Below, piece by piece: positions 1 to 8,232 of a stretch of DNA of 58,033 nucleotides. Numbering within the stretch: the first letter of the stretch is position 1; each line of letters starts with the position of its first letter. The notes beneath the pieces are model-generated. The model ran no database searches and was not told the origin of the DNA. It saw only the letters and a program-made list of their open reading frames with translations. The position numbers and the translations under genes were made by a program. The DNA is from Akkermansia muciniphila. Lineage in GTDB: Bacteria; Verrucomicrobiota; Verrucomicrobiia; Limisphaerales; BJHT01. The stretch spans positions 1-58,033 of the forward strand of contig CAMAUZ010000047.1 of NCBI GenBank assembly GCA_945861535.1, given 5' to 3'.

Positions 1-126
1 TCCCAAATGCTACAGATTGTGAGCGTCAACGCGTTTGAGCAAGTGCCTATGGCTGAGCTGTTTGCCAATATCGGCTCTCAAGATGAGGCTACCGCCTCTC
101 GTAACCAGTTGATGCTGTGGGACTAA
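1..126 (+). mobile_element. 3' end of an IS4-like transposase gene (partial)
   Basis: The frame is open from the window edge and codes for about 41 residues ending NQLMLWD before a TAA. The ILQI/LQIVSV-type stretch followed by a short tail ending in NQL-x-LWD resembles the C-terminus of IS4-superfamily transposases. The DDE catalytic core would lie to the left of the window and cannot be checked. The element points into the broken clpS gene on the opposite strand, and its right end is probably near position 144, where clpS homology resumes. No terminal repeat can be proven because the other end is outside the window. Confidence 0.55.
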
Positions 127-144
127 TATCCGGATGGTTATGAT

Positions 145-291
145 TTCAAACACATGCGTGACATAATCCATCAGGTTCACCGGATCGTCCCAGCAGATGA
201 CTTTGAACCCCGGCGCGAGCTGGTCCTTGGACTGGACCTGCTGCTCCTGATCGATTCCCGGTTCGGCCACCGGCATGGCTACTTCACTCAT
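145..291 (-). pseudogene. clpS: clpS N-terminal part, truncated by an insertion sequence
   Basis: Reading from the ATG at 291, the first 49 residues contain FKVICWDDPVNLMDYVTHVF. The WDDPVNLMDYV stretch is the signature of ClpS, the adaptor that brings N-degron substrates to ClpA or ClpC. After residue 49 the ClpS pattern (helices with the H-x-x-G segment) stops. The frame then runs antisense through the IS tail as meaningless sequence to a stop at about position 10, giving a 93-residue chimera. A normal ClpS is about 100 residues, so roughly half of the fold is lost and the gene is probably dead. The missing half should lie left of the IS, outside the window. Confidence 0.75.
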
Positions 292-540
292 GGCGCGAGC
301 TTAGGACACCCCATCGCGCATTTCAACCGGGCGTTGCCGCCGGGTGGAAAAATAGGGAAGAAAAGATTGAAGAAAGCCGGACCGATGAACGATTTGAGCG
401 GGCCGCCGTAGCGCCGGGTCGGGCCGGACGACCTCCCGGCCCGCGTTTCTGCTCCCCGACCTCGGCCGTCGCCAAAAAAACGTTGCCCGGAAGAATTATC
501 TTGGCCGGGCGGGGCACAACCGGTACTTCATCGCGCCACT

Positions 541-1206
541 ATGTCAGGACACGGCATCCCCCATCACGCAGCCAACGACGAACACAAACGCATCGGCATC
601 TTCATCGGTGTCCTGGCGGTCATCATGGCGGTCATCGGCGCGTTCGCCAAAGGCCAGGCCAACGAGATGATTGTCAGGGAGGTCAAGGCCTCGAGCCGAG
701 AAGTGAAGGCGTCCAATGGCTTCGCTTGGTATCAGGCAAAACGCCAGCGCACCTACCTCAACGATTTGGAATTAAAACGCATCGATATTGAGCTGGCTGG
801 CACGGTCACCGATGCCCAGAAGAAAATGCTGGAAGGACAGAAGCTCAAGCTCACAGGCAAAAACAGCGAATATGAGACTGAAGGGAAGGTCATCATCGCG
901 GAAGCCGAGGCAGAACGTGCCAGTGCAGAAGCCGATCGCGCCGCCGCCGCCACCGCCGCGCACAAACACCACTGGTTCGAGTACGCCGAGATCAGCCTCC
1001 ACATCGCCGTCGTCCTCTGTTCGCTGGTGCTGCTGACGGAGCAAAAGATCTTCTTCCGCATCGGCCTCTTCGCCACGGTCGTGGGTGTGCTCATCGCGGT
1101 GGCCGCTTTCTTCAAAGGCGGCCATCACGAAGGCGAACACCCGACGTCGGCACCCGCCGCGAGCGCCCCGGCCACCAAAACGCCGGGGACGGCCCCGGCG
1201 CATTAG
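541..1206 (+). CDS. DUF4337 family membrane protein
   Basis: A 221-residue protein with one membrane segment near residues 18-36, a long charged helical region rich in Ala, Glu and Lys (about 90-140, likely coiled coil), and two more membrane segments near 152-166 and 172-191. It ends in a His/Ala/Pro-rich tail. This arrangement (TM, soluble helix, TM-TM, with WYQAKRQR after the first helix) matches DUF4337 proteins, whose function is not known. The ATG at 541 follows a 250-base gap shared with the divergent clpS remnant, so it probably has its own promoter there. Confidence 0.75.
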   Translation: MSGHGIPHHAANDEHKRIGIFIGVLAVIMAVIGAFAKGQANEMIVREVKASSREVKASNGFAWYQAKRQRTYLNDLELKRIDIELAGTVTDAQKKMLEGQKLKLTGKNSEYETEGKVIIAEAEAERASAEADRAAAATAAHKHHWFEYAEISLHIAVVLCSLVLLTEQKIFFRIGLFATVVGVLIAVAAFFKGGHHEGEHPTSAPAASAPATKTPGTAPAH

Positions 1207-1263
1207 CCAGTTCGTTGCCTTGGGATCGCCGGCTTGGAAGCGGGGCCTCTTGGGCCGGAGATC

Positions 1264-1668
1264 TCACCGCACCGCCAGCGAGCGCGACGTTGCCTGGCGC
1301 AGCGCACGGTGGACTTCCATAAGGATTTGATCCAGCGGCAGGGTCTTGGTGACATAGCCCGCCGCCCCTTTTTCCAAGGCCTCTTGCAGGAGTTCATCAT
1401 CGTAGCCCATGCCCGTCATCATGATGACCGGCAGGTCCGGGAAGCGCATTTTGAAATCCGCGAGCAACTCGAGACCGTCGGCATTGCCGAGCGCGACATC
1501 GAGAATGATCAGATCAAACGACATCTCGCCCGCCAGGTGGAGCGCCTCGGTGTCGGTCGCCGCCGTGGTGACGTGGTAGCCGCGCTTTTCGAGAAAGGCG
1601 TGCATCAGTTCGCGCACCGGCAGTTCGTCATCCACGACGAGCAGGTTGGGACGGGGGAGGCTGTTCAT
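1264..1668 (-). CDS. Receiver-only response regulator
   Basis: A 134-residue CheY-like receiver domain with no output domain. The acidic pocket is D13-D14-E15, the phospho-acceptor is D57 in LIILDVALG, and the switch residues are T85 (IMMTGMG) and K108 (YVTKTLP). It presumably takes phosphate from a histidine kinase and acts through protein contact; no kinase gene is nearby. The start is placed at the ATG at 1668. The open frame continues upstream to 1737, but that part translates a simple-sequence repeat (Pro-Ile and Pro-Ser alternation), which is unlikely to be real protein. Confidence 0.88.
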   Translation of the reverse strand: MNSLPRPNLLVVDDELPVRELMHAFLEKRGYHVTTAATDTEALHLAGEMSFDLIILDVALGNADGLELLADFKMRFPDLPVIMMTGMGYDDELLQEALEKGAAGYVTKTLPLDQILMEVHRALRQATSRSLAVR

Positions 1669-1669
1669 A

Positions 1670-1713
1670 AGGCTTGGGCTCGGGCTTGGGATTGGGATTG
1701 GGATGGGGGAGAT
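1670..1713. repeat. G-rich hexanucleotide-like simple repeat
   Basis: Repeats of GGGCTT, then GGGATT, run for about 40 bases immediately upstream of the response regulator start. On the minus strand they read as Pro-Ile/Pro-Ser dipeptides. Length changes in this tract could alter the leader of the regulator gene. Confidence 0.7.
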
Positions 1714-1974
1714 TGGCGTCCGCTCATTCACCGGCACGCCGCGGTCACACGGCTTTGGTTTCGGGGCGCAGGGAATGGGGTTGAGCGGCGATCATTTTTG
1801 GTATGCGGGTGCGACGGCGGCGCGGCACCCTTTGGGGAGACCATCGGCAGGAGGCGCGATGACTTGAGTGAATTTGATGATATGCCGTGCGGCGCTCAGA
1901 ACGGCCCCTCGGATTCGGCGGTGCCGGACCGGCGCCGAGCCTGCCCGCTTCGGCGGCCGGTGCGCGCCCCGTTT

Positions 1975-2250
1975 CACTGCGGTACATCCAGAGGCTGTCG
2001 GTCAGCGCCCGCAAGCCGCTGTTCTCCGTCCGGCACGCCGGCGGGTGAAAGCACTCGGAAGGTGTGATCGGCACCCTGCGGCCCCGGAGCGCGGCCGTCC
2101 TCGGCTAAACCGGCGTCCGCATGGGCGAGCGCGTAGAAAATGAACCGCACCTCACCGCGTACCATCCCGCTGCGCCCGGGGACGGGCGCACTCCGACGGG
2201 AAGCTGCGGACTGCGGCCTCCCGGTCCCAAGCCGGGACCGAATCCTCCAA
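1975..2250. repeat. Dispersed palindromic repeat, family A, copy 1 (minus orientation)
   Basis: A core of about 110 bases (2084-2194) is bounded by inverted ends reading CCGGAGCGCGGCCGTCC and GGGACGGGCGCACTCCG. The flanks (1975-2083 and 2195-2250) also match, in reverse complement, the sequence around the copy at 40222-40500. A third, shorter copy is at 23464-23576. It has no coding capacity. The rest of the 1714-2329 gap holds nothing I recognise. Confidence 0.75.
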
Positions 2251-2329
2251 CCGCCTCGGGAGGCTCCGGTGCCACGGCCGCCACGGATTTGCCCCTTGCC
2301 ACTCCGGCCGCGATTCCTACATTCCGCCC

Positions 2330-3253
2330 ATGCGCGCCCTCCTCCTGCTGCTGGTCTGCTGGCTTGCCGTGCCCGCCAGCGGATTCAGCCAGAAAATCAA
2401 AATCGATCTCACCAACGAGCGCGACCACTTCCTCGCCGGCGAACCGATCCGGATCGCAGTCAAAATCAGCAATTTCTCCGGCCGCCCGCTCGTGCTCGGC
2501 CTCGATAACGAATGGCTGAGCTTCACCATCATCGGCCCCAATCGCAAACCGCTCGACCGGCTTCAGGAACTCCCGGTGCAAGGCCCGTTCGAGGTCCCGG
2601 CGGGCGCTGTCACCAGCCGCCTCTACGAGCTCACCTCCAGTTTTGATTTCGCCGAACCCGGCCCCTACGCCGTCACCGCCAGCATTCAGGTCAAGGACTG
2701 GAACGAAGCCTTCCGCACCGCCTATCCGAAGAAAATCGAACTCGTGCGGGGCATCAAACTCATCGAGCAGGAAGTCGGTATCCCGGCGGTCCCCGGCGCG
2801 CCCGCCAGCCCGCCCGAGAGCCGCCGCTTCGCCCTGCTCCAGGTGCGCCAGAACCAGCAGCTCTTCCTTTATTTCCGCCTCACCGATGCCTCCGGCGCGA
2901 AGATTCTGCGGGTCTTTCCCCTCGGCCCGCTCGTGGCCTTTGGCCGTCCGGAATTCCAGATTGACCGCAACAGCTACCTGCATGTGCTCTACCAGACCAG
3001 CGCGCGGACCTTCACCTATTGCGCGTTGAATCCCAACGGCGACGTGTTCATCCGCCAGTCCCACGAATACGTGACCAACCGTCCCACCTTCGCCACCGAC
3101 AGCGTCGGCGACGTGCTCATCACCGGCGGCCGCCGCCGCTTCCTCACCTCCGACATCCCGCCGTCGAACATGCTCGCCAAGCCGGAGGATGAAGCGGTGG
3201 AAAAGCCCGTGGCCCCCCCGGTCGTCCCCAGTGAGAAGCCCCGCGCGCGGTGA
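2330..3253 (+). CDS. Secreted protein of unknown function
   Basis: A 307-residue protein with a clean signal peptide (residues 1-20, hydrophobic [15 protein letters not shown], cleavage before QKIKIDL). The first mature 100 residues look like a beta-sandwich: alternating strands, with phrases such as [21 protein letters not shown] and [12 protein letters not shown] that resemble immunoglobulin-like or intracellular-proteinase-inhibitor-like domains. The C-terminal part is a separate region, ending in a Pro/Lys-rich tail. I do not recognise the family. It sits 150 bases upstream of the pseudopilin gene and may share its transcript. Confidence 0.75.
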   Translation: MRALLLLLVCWLAVPASGFSQKIKIDLTNERDHFLAGEPIRIAVKISNFSGRPLVLGLDNEWLSFTIIGPNRKPLDRLQELPVQGPFEVPAGAVTSRLYELTSSFDFAEPGPYAVTASIQVKDWNEAFRTAYPKKIELVRGIKLIEQEVGIPAVPGAPASPPESRRFALLQVRQNQQLFLYFRLTDASGAKILRVFPLGPLVAFGRPEFQIDRNSYLHVLYQTSARTFTYCALNPNGDVFIRQSHEYVTNRPTFATDSVGDVLITGGRRRFLTSDIPPSNMLAKPEDEAVEKPVAPPVVPSEKPRAR

Positions 3254-3404
3254 CTGGGCGGGAAGGCAGGCGATAGGAGGCAGAAATCAGGAGGTCGAAG
3301 TCACGGATCACGAATCCCCGTTTCCGCCTTCAGTCCTCATCCATTCGGCCCGCTCCATCGTCGCTCGTCTTGCATTTCCCCGGCCCGTACCGCACGGTCG
3401 CCCG

Positions 3405-4157
3405 ATGAAAACTCGCCGCCCGCCGCTGCGCGGATCCGTTCTGCGCTCGCCGCCCGCGTTCACGCTTATCGAACTGCTTGTGGTCATTGCCATCATCGGC
3501 ATCCTCGCCTCGATGCTGCTGCCGGCCCTCGGGAGCGCCAAGGAACGGGGCAAGATGACCAAGTGCCTGAATAACACCCGCCAGCTCGGCATGGCGTGTG
3601 TCATCTACGCCAGCGACTTCCCTACTTTCCCACTGCACGAGACGGTCGCCTCGACGCCGTTTTCGGCCACGCCCGTCGCCAATCAATCCCGTTACGCCGC
3701 AGTGTATTACTCGACCAAATGGCTGGACTTCATCGACCCCTATCTCGGCAGCAACGCCACCGTGGCCCTGTGCGCGAGTGACTCCGGCAAGCTCCCAACG
3801 GACGCGACTACTTTCAAGACGACCGGCCCGCCAATCACCTACGGCCTGAACGTGTACTCCTTCTCCATCGGCACCCTGCCCAATCCGTCGCGACCCGAGG
3901 ACATCCTGTCGCCCGCGGACAAAATTTTCCTCGGCGACACCGTGGGGAGCGTGGGCTTGTGCCACATCGGGCTGTGGGCCTTCGCCGCCTCGGGCACCCA
4001 GCGCCACGGCCCCGGCATCGGGGCCAACTACGCTTATTTCGACGGCCATTCCGAATACGTGAAAAAGAAGGCGGCGTGGGATCCCGCCGCCGGCAACTGG
4101 CAAAACGCGGCGTTCGTCGCCGCCAACGCACCGGAGTGGGCCGCATGGATACGCTAA
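3405..4157 (+). CDS. Type II secretion-like pseudopilin (prepilin N-methylation domain)
   Basis: A 250-residue protein. After a basic leader of 18 residues (MKTRRPP...SPPA) comes [18 protein letters not shown], the class III prepilin signal with Phe at +1 and Glu at +5 for methylation. The cleaved position has Ala instead of the usual Gly at -1. Near the C-terminus is [14 protein letters not shown], the FDGH motif typical of the large family of pseudopilin-like proteins in Verrucomicrobia, Planctomycetes and Lentisphaerae. These sit in the inner membrane or are exported; their substrates are unknown. The ATG at 3405 is chosen over the longer open frame from 3189 because it gives a normal leader. 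The stop overlaps the next gene. Confidence 0.88.
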   Translation: MKTRRPPLRGSVLRSPPAFTLIELLVVIAIIGILASMLLPALGSAKERGKMTKCLNNTRQLGMACVIYASDFPTFPLHETVASTPFSATPVANQSRYAAVYYSTKWLDFIDPYLGSNATVALCASDSGKLPTDATTFKTTGPPITYGLNVYSFSIGTLPNPSRPEDILSPADKIFLGDTVGSVGLCHIGLWAFAASGTQRHGPGIGANYAYFDGHSEYVKKKAAWDPAAGNWQNAAFVAANAPEWAAWIR

Positions 4158-4504
4158 CTTTTCGCCGCACCATTGCCATCGTCCGGGCCGGCGCGTTCGC
4201 GTTGCCCGTCGCGCTGGCGGTCCTCCTCACCGCGTGCAGCCGCGAACAAGCACCGGCCCCCGGCGCGCCGTCCGCGAGCGCCGCGCCCGCGACAGAAGTT
4301 TCCATCCTCCCCACGACCCCATCCGCCGCAGTCGAGATTTCCGCGACTCCGACCGTGACGGAAACCGCGATCCCCGGTCAGGCCATGCCCCAGCCCACCA
4401 CCGAGATGATGCTTCAATTCGAAGCCCGCTTCGGCCGCCCGCCGACGAACTACACCGAACTGCGCCGCCTCAACCAACCCGCCCCCAAGCCCACGCCACG
4501 CTAA
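4145..4504 (+). CDS. Small lipoprotein downstream of pseudopilin
   Basis: A 119-residue protein with a signal sequence ending in a lipobox-like LLTAC (Cys about 31), then an Ala/Pro/Thr-rich low-complexity stretch and a short ordered end containing [22 protein letters not shown]. The start overlaps the pseudopilin gene by 13 bases, which implies translational coupling and a shared job. The end segment resembles the helical region that often follows pseudopilin genes in this phylum, but no function is known. Confidence 0.72.
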   Translation: MDTLTFRRTIAIVRAGAFALPVALAVLLTACSREQAPAPGAPSASAAPATEVSILPTTPSAAVEISATPTVTETAIPGQAMPQPTTEMMLQFEARFGRPPTNYTELRRLNQPAPKPTPR

Positions 4505-4575
4505 CCCGTCGGCCCGCGAAAAAAAAATCCGCCCGGCGTTTGGATCAGCACCAAATCCCACCACCGACGCCCGCC

Positions 4576-4728
4576 ATGACCCCAGACCTCCACAACTTTT
4601 TCCGCCAACTGCTCCACCACGCGATCCACTCCGGCATCCAGAGCGCGTTTTGGAAACTGCCCCTCGTCTGGGTGCTCCTGCTGGTGGCCGTCCTCATCGG
4701 CGTCGCGGTTTATTTCAAGTTGTACTGA
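4576..4728 (+). CDS. Small single-span membrane protein
   Basis: A 50-residue protein: an amphipathic first half ([20 protein letters not shown]) and one membrane helix ([19 protein letters not shown]) near the C-terminus. It starts 72 bases after the lipoprotein gene on the same strand. The family is unknown. The size and the single helix suggest a membrane-anchored accessory peptide. Confidence 0.6.
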   Translation: MTPDLHNFFRQLLHHAIHSGIQSAFWKLPLVWVLLLVAVLIGVAVYFKLY

Positions 4729-5015
4729 GGCGGAGTCCACTCCGTCCCCCGGGAGCGCGAGTGGCCCGCACCGTGTTGCTCACACTCGAACAGTGCGGCG
4801 GGATGCGGAGCGCCAGCCGCAGCACGCTGAAACACTCGCCGTCGTTCTTTTCAAGCCACCGCGCCAGCCGATCACGGCCGCCACAGTTGGTTTGCGACCC
4901 AGCGGCGTTCCGGGCCGCCAGATCGCAGTTGTGCGCGTTCCCGAGTTCGCCGAGAATCCGCGGGACCACGAACCCACAAACACAACGAACCGAAAACAAC
5001 GAACCCAAAAAAAAT

Positions 5016-5735
5016 ATGGACCCGCTAAATCGCCGCCAAGCCCTGCACACCACTGCCCTCATGGGCGCAGCCGTCACGGTCGGAACCTGCTTCAACCCCG
5101 GGCGCGTGGTCGCGGCCGAAGCCGCCGCGCCCTTCACCCTGCCGCCGCTGCCGTATGCCTTCGATGCGCTGGAGCCGCTGCTGGACGCGCAGACGATGCA
5201 GATTCACCACGACAAGCATCACGCGGCATACGTGACCAATTTGAACAAAGCCGTCGCCACCCAACCCGCGCTGGCCGGCCAGTCCATCGAGGCGTTGCTG
5301 AAAAATTTGAGTGCGGTGCCGGAAGCCATCCGCGCGGCGGTGCGCAACCACGGCGGCGGGCACGCGAACCATTCGCTGTTCTGGCAGTTGTTGAAGAAAA
5401 ACGGCGGGGGCCGGCCGACGGGTGAGTTGAGCAAGGCGATCGACGGGAAGTTCGGCAGCTTCGCCACTTTCCAGGAGAAATTCACCGAGGCCGCGATGAA
5501 ACAATTCGGCAGCGGCTGGGCCTGGCTCACCCTGGACGCCGGCAAGCAACTGTCCGTCGAGGGCACGCCGAATCAGGACACGCCGCTGTCGGCCGGCCGC
5601 ACGCCGCTGCTGGGGATTGATGTCTGGGAGCACGCCTACTATCTGAAATATCAGAACCGGCGCGCCGATTACGTCGCGGCGTTTTACCACGTCATCAACT
5701 GGGACGTGGTGAGCGAACGCTTTCAAAAGGCGTAG
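5016..5735 (+). CDS. sodA: Exported Fe/Mn superoxide dismutase
   Basis: A 239-residue protein that dismutates superoxide to oxygen and peroxide. The first 33 residues are an export signal with a twin arginine ([15 protein letters not shown]), suggesting Tat export of the folded, metal-loaded enzyme. The mature part begins [15 protein letters not shown], the canonical Fe/Mn SOD start. Metal ligands visible are H64 in IHHDKHH, the His of HANHSLFW, and the Asp and His of DVWEHAYY. The QFGSGWAWL stretch is also canonical. It is monocistronic, preceded by an A-rich stretch just before the ATG. Fe versus Mn preference cannot be assigned with confidence from the sequence. Confidence 0.93.
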   Translation: MDPLNRRQALHTTALMGAAVTVGTCFNPGRVVAAEAAAPFTLPPLPYAFDALEPLLDAQTMQIHHDKHHAAYVTNLNKAVATQPALAGQSIEALLKNLSAVPEAIRAAVRNHGGGHANHSLFWQLLKKNGGGRPTGELSKAIDGKFGSFATFQEKFTEAAMKQFGSGWAWLTLDAGKQLSVEGTPNQDTPLSAGRTPLLGIDVWEHAYYLKYQNRRADYVAAFYHVINWDVVSERFQKA

Positions 5736-6483
5736 TCCGGTGACGCGGTGTCCGACCGGGAGAGAATTCTTCCGTCTGGCAGATCGCGCCGTGCGCTGCC
5801 GGGCCGTCTTCCGGCGGCGAATTGCCTTGCGAAATCCGCCGCGTGAATTGAAGCTTCCCTCACTGACATCCGCTTGGTGTTACCGGGGTGTCCTGCTCTT
5901 TGAGAGTGGCAACTGCAAAATTTTTGACCCTGCCATGTTCGTGCATTGCAACAAAATCCTTGAACCGTACTTAAACAACACGGGACCTTGACTACACGGG
6001 TGGCCGACAGGCCTTGACTGGAAGTCGAAAGCCACTGTTTGGGTCCCACCTGTTCGAACCGCAGTTCACAGGAGCTGTTCACACACGGCATTACGGCGGG
6101 GTTATTTTTTTTCGGGCTTCCCGGCGATTCGGAAATAAATGGATCGCAGCAGGCTGTTCCCCCCTCAAATTCCTACCTCAAAGTTCGCTCGAACAGTCCC
6201 AGTTCACCACTCCACTCTCAGGGAGCTATTCCACCTCCAAGTTTCTCCACTCGACGACTGAGTTGCAGACTTTCTTGCCGTCTGATTTCCCGCGGTCCAA
6301 TGACATCCGTTCCGTGTTTGGCCGCCCCGGTTTGGACCTTGAAAATTGAACCTTCCCTTGAGCTTTGACCTTTGTCCTTGGAATTTTCCCACCACCAACC
6401 GCAAAAAGCATCGCGCACCAGCGACCTGAGGCGCGCTGAGACTTGCGCGGTGAGCCTGATCCGGCATCGTTGGGCCGCGAACT
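5736..6483. other. Gene-free stretch
   Basis: About 750 bases, less GC-rich than the rest. No frame has gene-like composition and I see no RNA gene. Near 6340-6390 it holds a degenerate TTGAGCTTTGACCTTTG stretch related to the AGCTTTGAGCTT repeats at 31.6 and 47.8 kb. Confidence 0.6.
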
Positions 6484-6867
6484 ATGTTGCATCCTGAAGA
6501 TCATCGTTGGAACTCCAGCAACCAGCGCACTGCATTTCTCGAGAAATTCGCGGAGTGGGAGTCGCGGGACTGGCGGTCATGGCTGATGGAGCATCTTACT
6601 TTCCCGTTCACCGCCAAACGGGACGACGACAATGACGATGCATTCTTTGACCAGGAGGCGGCGGCGGAACCCTTCCGCCTCGGTCACAAAATGCAGGTCC
6701 TGGGTCTGGCTAAGAAGGAGGACGAACGGTGGGGACTCCTGGTCCGCGCCCAGGAAAAGCAGCACGTCGGCCTGGTGCCCTTGTGTGACTTGAAGGTGAT
6801 GCCCAGAAAGGATCCGAACTTCTGGCCCGTGCAAGAGTACGTCGTGTGGTTTGCCAACAGCCGCTGA
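6484..6867 (+). CDS. CcbP-like calcium-binding family protein
   Basis: A 127-residue soluble protein. The pattern W-xx-WL-x-HLTFPFTAK, then an acidic stretch (RDDDNDDAFFDQE), then F-x-LGHKMQVLGL and LLVRAQEKQHVGLVPLCDLKV matches the small acidic calcium-binding protein family typified by cyanobacterial CcbP. In that family the acidic residues bind Ca2+ and the fold is a small beta-barrel. It is followed after 43 bases by the pseudogene at 6911 on the same strand. The family match is from pattern memory; binding is not proven. Confidence 0.65.
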   Translation: MLHPEDHRWNSSNQRTAFLEKFAEWESRDWRSWLMEHLTFPFTAKRDDDNDDAFFDQEAAAEPFRLGHKMQVLGLAKKEDERWGLLVRAQEKQHVGLVPLCDLKVMPRKDPNFWPVQEYVVWFANSR

Positions 6868-6910
6868 ACGCACGAAGTCACCGTTCCTCACCCGCTGACG
6901 GATCGTGGAA

Positions 6911-7203
6911 ATGGAGCAGCGGGACCGGGACTTCGTGGATCTGGTTTCATCCGGCCACCTCACGTTCCATCCCGCCGGGACGGGACAACTGCATTTCGGT
7001 TGCGTGAATGCCGAACTGGACTGACACCTCACGACCGCTGCGGAACGGATCGAGTTCACGTTCGTCGGCTTCGACGAGGGCGACGAAGTGAGCGGACATG
7101 GCTGGGCCAGGGAGGAGGGCGCGCGACTGACGGGCCGGATCATCTTTCATCAGGGCGATGAGTCGGGATTCCGCGCGGTCAGGGGCGAGCGTGGTCAGTA
7201 GCC
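6911..7203 (+). pseudogene. Small conserved protein, broken by stop and frameshift
   Basis: From the ATG at 6911 the frame gives 37 residues ending NAELD, then TGA at 7022-7024, and continues in the same frame with a recognisable protein: ERIEFTFVGFDEGDEVSGHGWA. At about 7139-7141 the frame shifts (two extra bases or one missing), and the conserved end RIIFHQGDESGF continues to a TAG at 7201. The pattern FDE-x-D-xx-SG-x-GWA ... I-x-FH-x-GD-x-SGF is a widespread small protein family of unknown function. Two lesions make this a decayed gene rather than a TGA recoding event. Confidence 0.7.
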
Positions 7204-7309
7204 GCCGCCGCCAAGGTCAGCTCCGCGCCGAGTGAAATTCAGTGCCGCCGGCAATAGCGGCCGGGCACCGAGTGGTGCTGACGTCGGGGTGCCGCTGGCA
7301 ACGCCGGGG

Positions 7310-8191
7310 CTAAGGACGGGCCTGCTTTTTCTTAGCCGCCCACGCGTCCCATTGGGCGCGATATTCGGCGGTCATCGGGGTGAAGGTAATCTTCACTTTG
7401 GGCAGGTCCGCCTTGAGTTTGGCGAGGTCCTCGGGCGGGAGGGCGACATCCTTCAGGTCGAGGATGGCGAGATGGGGAATCTCTTTGAGCCGGTTGAGTC
7501 CGCCGGCGTAGGTGAAGACGGAGAACTCAAGGGAAAGTTTGCTCAGTTTGGGAATTGTCACCAGGGAAGCGAGCGCGGCATCGCTGAGGCCCGCGTAGCC
7601 TTTCGCCCACAGTCGCACGGATTCCAGCGACGGATGGTTCTTGAGCAGTGCGACGAATGGGTCGCTGGCCGCGCCGTGTTTCAAGTCCACGCGCTGAAGC
7701 TTCGGCGCGGTTACAGCCTCGATACAAAACGCGCCGTCACTCGAGAAGACTTCGAGCGTAGGATGCGCGCCGAGCGCGGCCTTGGCCTCGGGAGTCGGCT
7801 TGGTGATGTGCAGGGTGTGGAGGGCTTTCAGCGACTTCATCTCGCCGAACTTGGCCGCGCCGTTGCCGGTGACGAGTGAGCCGTTCACCGTGACGGTCAC
7901 GGGGTTCAGTGCCACGAGCCGTGCCATGCCGGCATCGTCCAACGCCGCGCCGCTGAAGCTGAAGGCGCGCGCGCGAAGGGATGAAATGGCATCCCACTGT
8001 CCGGCGGTCAGCGGAGTCTTGGAGTCAACGCTCAGGGCAAGGCCTTCGGGCTTGCGTTCGGCGAGCGTGGCCTTGGCGGGCCTGAGCACTTCGGGCACCT
8101 CGGGCAGCGGGAGCGGTTTGTTCTGAGCGTGGGCACAGGTGGGAAGAGTGAAGCTGAGGAGCAACGTGGTGAGGAGTGAGGAATAAGTCAT
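7310..8191 (-). CDS. Secreted leucine-rich-repeat-like protein
   Basis: A 293-residue protein with a signal peptide (SSLLTTLLLSFTLPTCAHA, cleavage before QNK). The mature part has repeating units of the type L-xx-L-x-L (for example LKALHTLHIT, HPSLESVRLWA, IPKLSKLSLEF, IPHLAILDLKDV), spaced about 25-35 residues apart as in ribonuclease-inhibitor-like LRR proteins. It probably acts in protein binding outside the cytoplasm. The ATG at 8191 is preferred over the in-frame ATG 27 bases upstream because it starts the signal peptide. It lies 41 bases after the esterase gene on the same strand, so the two form an operon. Confidence 0.75.
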   Translation of the reverse strand: MTYSSLLTTLLLSFTLPTCAHAQNKPLPLPEVPEVLRPAKATLAERKPEGLALSVDSKTPLTAGQWDAISSLRARAFSFSGAALDDAGMARLVALNPVTVTVNGSLVTGNGAAKFGEMKSLKALHTLHITKPTPEAKAALGAHPTLEVFSSDGAFCIEAVTAPKLQRVDLKHGAASDPFVALLKNHPSLESVRLWAKGYAGLSDAALASLVTIPKLSKLSLEFSVFTYAGGLNRLKEIPHLAILDLKDVALPPEDLAKLKADLPKVKITFTPMTAEYRAQWDAWAAKKKQARP

Positions 8192-8232
8192 GGAGGGTAA
8201 TTTTTTCGGAGTTAGCAACTTTGCTGGCTGAC

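Noticed and set aside
1669-1737. N-terminal extension of the response regulator
   Set aside because: The extra 23 residues translate a simple-sequence repeat (Pro-Ile, Pro-Ser) and precede a normal receiver start.
1234-2067. Plus-strand frame across the response regulator
   Set aside because: It reads antisense to the receiver domain and then through simple repeats; no protein signature.
5736-6483. tRNA or small RNA gene
   Set aside because: No cloverleaf, T-loop motif or strong hairpin with T-run could be traced by eye.
7022-7024. TGA as a selenocysteine or tryptophan codon
   Set aside because: A separate frameshift occurs downstream in the same gene and no SECIS-like hairpin is evident, so decay explains it better.
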